Source: Myxococcales bacterium
GTDB taxonomy: Bacteria; Myxococcota; Myxococcia; Myxococcales; Myxococcaceae
Direction of reading: 5' to 3'
Length of the DNA stretch: 11,233 bases
Assembly: GCA_003153055.1 (NCBI GenBank)
Contig: PMBV01000068.1
Location: forward strand, 505-11,737
The notes beneath the pieces were generated by a model. It was not told the origin of the DNA. It ran no database searches and saw only the letters and a list, made by a program, of their open reading frames with translations. Positions 6,623-11,233 of the stretch are shown in pieces (within the stretch, counting starts at the first letter, position 1; each line of letters begins with the position of its first letter). A program made the translations under genes and the position numbers.

Positions 6623-8011
6623 ATGGACTCAAAGTTTCGGGACGCAGCGTGTCGATACGTCTTGCTTGGCTCGATGCTCCTCTTTCCTGCCTCCTGCGCT
6701 CCTTTCGGCGACCTTCCAGATCCCAGCGGGTGTGGAGGCGACGGCGGGTTGAGGGACGCCGGTTGTGGATCGAGTGGAGGCGGCTCTCACAGTGGCGGCG
6801 GAGGCGGAGCCCACAGCGGCGGAGGAGGTGGCTCCAGTCGTGGCGGCGGAGGTGGGTCGAGCATTGGCGGCGGAGGAGGGTCCAGCAGTGGCGGCGGAGG
6901 TGGCTCCAGCAGTGGCGGCGGAGGCGGGTCGAGCAGCGGCGGTGGAGGCGGGTCGAGCACCGGCGGCGGAGGCGGGTCCAGCACTGGCGGCGGCGGTGGG
7001 GCGAGCACCGCTCCAGGTGATATCGCCAAGGCCGCGGGGACCCCCTTCGTCGCGGCCCACTCCATGACCCGTGCCATGTACGCTGCCTACAGCGGCCCCC
7101 TTTTCAAGGCGCTTCGCGTATCCGACCAACAGGAGAAGGACATCGGCGTCGTGGCCCCGGGCGGACTCGTCGACACCGGCGCTCTGAATACGTTCTGCTC
7201 GGGCACGAAATGCAAGATCACGACGCTGTATGATCAGAGCGGGAACGGCAACGACATGTGGCGGGGAGACGTGAGCACGAATCAGCCAGGTACACCAATC
7301 TCATGCGAGTTGATGGACATCGAGTACTGGCAAATGTCCGACGGCACCAAGATTCCCATCGCGGTGGAGGGCGGCAAGACAAACGGGCACGGACATTGCC
7401 TCAGAAATCGGGACAGAACCAAGAACATGCCCAAGGGCGCCCAGCCGGAGACCCAGTGGGGTGTCTTTCATGCGAAGTATCTCAATGATGGATGCTGCTT
7501 CAACTACGGCAACACAGGCAACGCCATTCACTACACTGGCCCCGGCACCCTGAGTGCCCTCAACTTCTCGAAGGAGTCCTGGTGGTCCAAGGGCCAGGGA
7601 AATGGCCCCTGGGTGATGGTCGACTGGGAAGCAGGGGTGTACGCCGGCAATACGTGCCTGTGTAGCCATGGGGCCTTGTGCGGGGACTGCTCGGACACCG
7701 CGGAGAGCTCCAACCCATCGGTTCCGCACGACGTCGTCACGGCGCTCATGAAGCACGACGGGACGGCTCGTTGGCAACTGAAGAGCGGAAATGCCAAGTC
7801 GGGCGGACTGTCGCTCAACCTCGACCTGCCGACGTTGCCGAAGGGGTATTCGCCCCTCAGGCAAGAAGGCGGGCTGGCGCTCGGCGAGGGCGGCGCTGGT
7901 GACAACGGGGGCACCGGTGGGTTCTCGGAAGGAGCGGTGATGGCAGCCCAGACCGATGACGCAACTGACTCCGCCATTCAGAAGAGCATCGTCGGCGTCT
8001 ACGGGAAATAG
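6623..8011 (+). CDS. Diverged GH54-type arabinofuranosidase-like secreted protein with Gly-Ser repeat linker
   Basis: 462 residues. The N-terminus (basic residues, then VLLGSMLLFPASC) looks like a signal peptide with a weak lipobox at Cys25. A short Cys/Asp/Gly region leads into nine octapeptide repeats of GGGGGSSS type (58-129), then a GH54-like catalytic domain (about 131-462). Shared with the GH54 gene at 3162-5105 are TPFVAAHSMTRAMY, FCSGTKC, LYDQSGNGND, NDGCCFNYGN (vicinal Cys291-Cys292), PWVMVDWEAG and GAGDNGG...FSEGAVM. Glu336 and Asp427 align with the catalytic nucleophile and acid/base. Differences are loss of the first disulfide pair (TPC is TPF), DLEN changed to DWEA, and an insertion with Cys345, 347, 353 and 356 right after the nucleophile. 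It may act on a different substrate than its paralogue. ATG 6623 is chosen because the signal peptide starts there; in-frame codons upstream from 6434 overlap the GH43-like gene and give no signal. Shine-Dalgarno is poor; translation may depend on the upstream gene. Confidence 0.86.
   Translation: MDSKFRDAACRYVLLGSMLLFPASCAPFGDLPDPSGCGGDGGLRDAGCGSSGGGSHSGGGGGAHSGGGGGSSRGGGGGSSIGGGGGSSSGGGGGSSSGGGGGSSSGGGGGSSTGGGGGSSTGGGGGASTAPGDIAKAAGTPFVAAHSMTRAMYAAYSGPLFKALRVSDQQEKDIGVVAPGGLVDTGALNTFCSGTKCKITTLYDQSGNGNDMWRGDVSTNQPGTPISCELMDIEYWQMSDGTKIPIAVEGGKTNGHGHCLRNRDRTKNMPKGAQPETQWGVFHAKYLNDGCCFNYGNTGNAIHYTGPGTLSALNFSKESWWSKGQGNGPWVMVDWEAGVYAGNTCLCSHGALCGDCSDTAESSNPSVPHDVVTALMKHDGTARWQLKSGNAKSGGLSLNLDLPTLPKGYSPLRQEGGLALGEGGAGDNGGTGGFSEGAVMAAQTDDATDSAIQKSIVGVYGK
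6794..7009 (+). repeat. Nine 24-bp tandem repeats encoding a GGGGGSSS linker
   Basis: Nine in-phase units of 24 bp, each starting GGCGG or a near variant, encode five Gly followed by a variable triplet (AHS, SSR, SSI, SSS, SST, AST). Units differ by synonymous and some non-synonymous changes, so this array is older than the perfect 12-bp array at 4141-4217. It forms the flexible spacer between membrane anchor and catalytic domain. Confidence 0.95.
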
Positions 8012-8029
8012 AGTGCCCCTTTCGCCCTC

Positions 8030-8046
8030 GGTCCCGCGCGGGGATC
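8030..8046 (+). terminator. Weak hairpin after the GH54-type gene, possible terminator
   Basis: GGTCCC and GGGATC can pair (one G-T wobble) around a GCGCG loop, 19 nt past the stop at 8011, followed by TTGTTAT. The stem is short and the T-run is broken, so termination is only possible; the element also overlaps the spacer region of the downstream promoter. Confidence 0.25.
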
Positions 8047-8047
8047 T

Positions 8048-8056
8048 TGTTATGAT
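8048..8056 (+). promoter_or_regulatory. Extended -10 promoter of the M16 protease operon
   Basis: TG-T-TATGAT is an extended -10 box with one mismatch to TATAAT. The sequence 17 bp upstream (TCGGTC, 8028-8033) is a poor -35, as is common with extended -10 promoters. A start site near 8063 would give a leader of about 20 nt to the GTG at 8084. ATGAT-GGG-ATCAT (8052-8064) overlaps the box and may be a small operator. Confidence 0.5.
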
Positions 8057-8071
8057 GGGATCATCGAATCA

Positions 8072-8077
8072 AAGGGG
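8072..8077 (+). promoter_or_regulatory. Ribosome binding site deciding the GTG start of the M16 protease
   Basis: AAGGGG lies 6 nt before GTG 8084. It supports this rare start, which also opens a good signal peptide; there is no ATG nearby that would do so. Confidence 0.6.
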
Positions 8078-8083
8078 CTTCGC

Positions 8084-9433
8084 GTGCGACTGTGGTGGGT
8101 GGCGGCTCTTGTGCTGATGAAGGCGGGGAGTGTCTTGGCCGGTGGTGCCCTGGACAAGGCGGCGCTGCGCAAGACGACCCGAGAGGATCTCACCCCACGC
8201 TACGAGCGGCTGGTGCTGCCGAATGGGCTGACGGTGCTGCTCAGCCCCGACCGGACCGTGCCCGGCGTGGTGATCGACCAGAGCTTCTTCGCGGGTGCGC
8301 TGTTCGAGCCGGCGGGTAAGAGCGGACTCGCCCACCTGGTCGAGCACCTGATGTCGTCGGGGGCGGGTGACGCCGACTACGAGCGAATGCTCACCGCCCG
8401 AGGCGCCACCGGCTTCAACGCCTTCACGTCGATGGACCTCATGACGTTCCACGTGCTGGTGCCACCGGAGGAGCTTCCGCTCGCCCTGTGGGTCGCCACT
8501 GATCGCCTCGGCACCCTCGCCGCGCGGGTCGACGACGCGGAGCTCGAGCGCAACCGGCGCATCATCGTCGAGGAGCGGGCGGTGCGGGTCGACGACGTCG
8601 CCTACGCCGCCGCCTCGCAGGAGCTGTACGGGCGAATGTTCCCTGCCCCGCACCCGCTTCACGGGATGGTCATCGGGGTGCCCTCGGAGCTCTGCTCAGC
8701 GACGGTGTCCGATGTTCGCGCGTTCGCCGACCGCTACCTCGTGCCGGCCAATGGCATTCTCACGGTGACGGGGAATTTCGACCCAGCCGTGGCGCGGGAG
8801 TGGCTCGACAAGACGCTGGGGCGCCTGCCTGGCGGAGTGCGAGCCTCCGTGCCGGCCCCCTCGGGAACAAGGCCTCCGGGGATCACCCTCAGCATGGCCG
8901 AGCCGCGCTCGCGCCGCCCTCGGGTGACCTTCGCCTGGCGTTTCGGGGCGCTCCCCATCGAAGTCATGGACGCACTCGAGTTCGGCGCGCAGCTCTTGAT
9001 GATTTACACCGACGGCGCCTTGGGCATGCAGGTGAGGGCGGGCTTCGAGCAGTTCCTCGGGGGTAGCCTGTTTCGCTTCGACGTGACGATGGCGCACGAG
9101 AAGAGCAAGCGTGACGGGCGCGACGAGGCCGAGGCGCTCTTGCGGTACCTCACCCGCGCCACCAGCACCGACGACGTCTTCTCCGCGGCGCTCCTCGCGT
9201 GGGATCGCTCCGTGATGCGGGCCCTCGATGACGCCGCCGCGCGGTCCGCCATGTTGACCCAGCTCGAGTACGTCGCTGGCGACGACGCCACCATCGCCCG
9301 CTACAACGAGCGGCACTGGGCGCTGTTGCCCTGGGACATCGCCCCGAGGGTCCGGAAGGTGCTCGACGAAGGCCGCTTCACGCTGCACTCGCGCCCGACC
9401 TCCCCGCGTCCCCAGAGAGCACCACGCGAATGA
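8084..9433 (+). CDS. Secreted M16 family zinc metallopeptidase, catalytic subunit
   Basis: 449 residues. Signal peptide (about 1-19: MRLWWVAALVLMKAG then VLA before Gly-Gly) indicates export to the periplasm or beyond. The M16 N-terminal domain starts at LPNGLTVLL (45-53). The inverted zinc motif HLVEH is at 84-88 (His84, Glu87 as base, His88), and Glu164 in VEERAVRVDD, 77 residues after Glu87, is the third zinc ligand, as in mitochondrial processing peptidase and other M16B enzymes. FNAFTSMDLMTFHV (111-124) is the edge strand that positions substrates. A second M16-like domain follows (about 190-430). The family degrades or processes peptides inside a closed clam-shell chamber formed by two such chains. 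The stop overlaps the next gene's ATG by 4 nt (ATGA), indicating translational coupling to the inactive partner. Its target is unknown; it has its own promoter and need not be tied to the glycosidases. Confidence 0.93.
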   Translation: MRLWWVAALVLMKAGSVLAGGALDKAALRKTTREDLTPRYERLVLPNGLTVLLSPDRTVPGVVIDQSFFAGALFEPAGKSGLAHLVEHLMSSGAGDADYERMLTARGATGFNAFTSMDLMTFHVLVPPEELPLALWVATDRLGTLAARVDDAELERNRRIIVEERAVRVDDVAYAAASQELYGRMFPAPHPLHGMVIGVPSELCSATVSDVRAFADRYLVPANGILTVTGNFDPAVAREWLDKTLGRLPGGVRASVPAPSGTRPPGITLSMAEPRSRRPRVTFAWRFGALPIEVMDALEFGAQLLMIYTDGALGMQVRAGFEQFLGGSLFRFDVTMAHEKSKRDGRDEAEALLRYLTRATSTDDVFSAALLAWDRSVMRALDDAAARSAMLTQLEYVAGDDATIARYNERHWALLPWDIAPRVRKVLDEGRFTLHSRPTSPRPQRAPRE

Positions 9434-10926
9434 GCCCCATGTCCTCACAATGGCCGAAGGGAGGCTGGCTCGCGCTCGTCATGGTCGCCGGCTGCGCGAC
9501 CGCGCCTCGAACCGTGGAGGTCCCGGGCCTGAGTGACGCGGGCCTGCCTTGGACGCGCACAGCCCCGCCACCATCACTGCCGTCGGTGCCCTTCGTCGAG
9601 CCGCCGGCCCATGAGGTGACCTTGCCCAATGGGCTCAGGGTGGTGGTGATCGAGCGACACGAGCGCCCCATCGTGGCGACGCGGCTGTTGTTGCGCGCTG
9701 GTGCCGCGGTGGAGAGCGATGAGCGGGCGGGCATCACCTGGCTCTCGCTCGCGGCGCTGGAGGATCGCGTCGAGCTCAAGACCAGTGACGACGAGCTGTT
9801 GGTGTCCGACGAGAAATCAGCGCGCCGCCAGCTGGCGGACCTCGGCGGGCGCATGGACTTCGAGGTGACTCACGACGGCTCGTGGATCGGCGTCGAGGGC
9901 TACTCGGTGGACACGCTCAGGTACCTCGAGGCGCTCCGAGACGTGATGAAGGCGAGGCGCCACGGCGCCGGGGGTTTCGGCGATCGGCGGGAGGCGCTGC
10001 TCGACGCCATCGAAGACCTCGAGCTCGGCGACGACGAGACGTTGTCCGAGCACCTCGCCCGGCTCGCCTTCGGAGCCCGGCACGTCTACGCCCGGCGAGT
10101 CATCGGTACCATGGCCTCGCTGGATCACCTGGGCATCGAGGACCTCGTGGCTCACCAGAACGCCGTGCTCCAGCCCAGAGGCGCGACGCTGCTCGTGGTG
10201 GGCGACGTCGACCACGCCAAGGTGCTCACCCAGGCCGCCTCCGTCTTCCAGAAGTGGACCCCGACGACGGGGTCGGTGGTCGAGCCTCCCATCGAGGTGC
10301 CAAAGGTCGGCAAGCGCCAGGCGGTTCGCGTGATTCCCCGTACACCCGCCCGCACCACCGCGCTCTGCGGCGTCCGGGGTCTCGGCGACGTCACCGAGTC
10401 CGACGCGGCGCTCGACGTCTTCGCCGAGACGATGGGGAGCGACCGTCTGCGCTCGGCCTTGCGTGAGGAGCGGGGCCTCACCTACGGCACGCAGGCCTTG
10501 GTGCTCCGGCACCGCCGGGCGAGGGCGCTGATCTTCTGTGCCCGGCTCCCGACGGCCCAGACGACCGAGGGGCTGGTGGTCTTCGTCCACGCGCTGGAGG
10601 GGCTCCGGGCGTCACCTCCCTCGGACGAGGAGGTCGAGCGCGCCAAGGCCACGCTCCAGTCGCGGATTGCCGTCGAGCGGAGTGACGTCCAGGGAATCGT
10701 CGCCAGTTGGACCCGCGCCGTGCAGCTCGGAAAGCCCACCGGGGTCGGCGAGGCGCGGCAGGCACTGGCGGCGGTGACGACGGCCGAGCTTGCGAAGTTG
10801 AGCCGAGAGGTGCTGGCGCCCGAGCGGTTGCAGTTGGTGCTCACGGGAGAGACGGCGACCATCGAGGAGGCGGTGAAGGCGGCCGGGTTGGGGAAGTCGG
10901 TGACGATCCGCGTGGCGCACGAATGA
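9430..10926 (+). CDS. M16 peptidase-like lipoprotein, non-catalytic partner subunit
   Basis: 498 residues, predicted lipoprotein with lipobox MVAGC (Cys22), then a Pro-rich tether and an M16 domain starting LPNGLRVVVIERHERPIV (65-82). Where the zinc motif should be, after RAGAAVESDERAGIT, the sequence reads WLSLA (104-108): both His and the Glu are missing, so it cannot bind zinc as a peptidase. The C-terminal half keeps the R/Y motif LREERGLTYG (344-353; Arg345, Tyr352), which in M16 heterodimers helps grip the substrate for the active chain. The pattern of one active and one inactive chain matches mitochondrial processing peptidase beta/alpha and bacterial M16B pairs. The lipid anchor would hold the complex at a membrane. 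ATG 9430 gives the 4-nt overlap; ATG 9439 is an in-frame alternative that also keeps the signal peptide. Confidence 0.91.
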   Translation: MSPMSSQWPKGGWLALVMVAGCATAPRTVEVPGLSDAGLPWTRTAPPPSLPSVPFVEPPAHEVTLPNGLRVVVIERHERPIVATRLLLRAGAAVESDERAGITWLSLAALEDRVELKTSDDELLVSDEKSARRQLADLGGRMDFEVTHDGSWIGVEGYSVDTLRYLEALRDVMKARRHGAGGFGDRREALLDAIEDLELGDDETLSEHLARLAFGARHVYARRVIGTMASLDHLGIEDLVAHQNAVLQPRGATLLVVGDVDHAKVLTQAASVFQKWTPTTGSVVEPPIEVPKVGKRQAVRVIPRTPARTTALCGVRGLGDVTESDAALDVFAETMGSDRLRSALREERGLTYGTQALVLRHRRARALIFCARLPTAQTTEGLVVFVHALEGLRASPPSDEEVERAKATLQSRIAVERSDVQGIVASWTRAVQLGKPTGVGEARQALAAVTTAELAKLSREVLAPERLQLVLTGETATIEEAVKAAGLGKSVTIRVAHE

Positions 10927-11177
10927 GCCCCGCACCGACGGGCGCAATTCCCTCTTCGCATACCCGCGAGCCACGGACCTGGCGTCGAGAGAACGCCCTT
11001 CTCGAGTTGGGGCTATGTCTCGATGGTTGCCTCCACTGCCCTGGGGCTTGGGGCTCTGCGAGCAAGGCGGGGGGGCCGGCGAGCACCACGAGCCCCTCGG
11101 CCGGTCGGTCGAGTGATGCAGGGCCAGAGCTCGCAGGACCTTCATTCGTTTCGCACGGTGCGAGCTGGGGTCTCTGA
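10923..11177 (+). CDS. Doubtful small ORF coupled to the M16 operon
   Basis: An 84-codon frame starts at an ATGA overlap with the M16 partner's stop, just as that gene overlaps the protease. The product (MSPAPTGAIPSS..., with CLDGCLHCPG at about 32-41, then Ala/Gly/Ser-rich) resembles no family I know and has no signal peptide or membrane segment. It starts with the same MSP codons as the M16 partner because both follow a GAATGAGCCCC string, so the overlap may be chance. An inverted repeat (TCGAGA 10985-10990 with TCTCGA 11000-11005) lies inside it. I consider it more likely non-coding than real. Confidence 0.2.
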   Translation: MSPAPTGAIPSSHTREPRTWRRENALLELGLCLDGCLHCPGAWGSASKAGGPASTTSPSAGRSSDAGPELAGPSFVSHGASWGL

Positions 11178-11233
11178 ACCTCGGCACCGACCTCGAGGAC
11201 GGGTCACTCTCCAGCCCTGTCATCACGGAGTAC
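10927..11233. other. Stretch after the M16 operon without a convincing gene
   Basis: 307 bp remain to the window edge. Apart from the doubtful frame noted at 10923-11177, I see no ORF with family resemblance on either strand and no tRNA-like fold. The 6-bp inverted repeat at 10985-11005 could end the M16 transcript, but it lacks a T-run. Confidence 0.45.

Overview
The window is GC-rich DNA coding on both strands with few gaps. It holds several secreted lipoproteins with long Gly/Ser or Asp/Gly linkers, extracellular polysaccharide hydrolases and an M16 protease pair. This style suggests a soil predator or polymer degrader of the Myxococcota; that is an inference from gene content and codon use, because no rRNA or marker gene is present.

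Two gene groups diverge from a 169-bp intergenic region (5106-5274). The leftward (minus) group is: a lipoprotein of glycoside hydrolase family 54 (GH54, alpha-L-arabinofuranosidase) with malectin and bacterial-repeat domains (5105-3162); a lipoprotein of the PI-specific phospholipase C family (3094-2111); a truncated N-terminal remnant of a PEP-synthase/rifampin-phosphotransferase-like gene (1981-1481); and, after about 340 bp of apparently non-coding DNA, the first 379 codons of a secreted GH9 cellulase with CBM4/9 and Ig-like domains (1138 to the window edge). The rightward (plus) group is: a GH43-like beta-propeller lipoprotein (5275-6588) and a second, strongly diverged GH54-type protein (6623-8011). 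Behind its own extended -10 promoter follows a two-gene M16 operon: an active HxxEH metalloprotease (8084-9433) and an inactive lipoprotein partner (9430-10926), overlapping by 4 nt. The last 307 bp hold only a doubtful 84-codon ORF.

The centre (3162-8011) reads as a small surface-anchored arabinan/arabinoxylan-degrading locus: two GH54-type proteins and one GH43-like protein around a shared divergent promoter region that carries a 9-bp-arm inverted repeat. The GH9 gene adds cellulose or beta-glucan attack. The PI-PLC-like protein is an unexpected member. No transporter or regulator gene is visible. The best candidates for new biology are the paired bacterial GH54 genes, the altered active-site neighbourhood and cysteine-rich insertion of the second one, and the palindrome between them.
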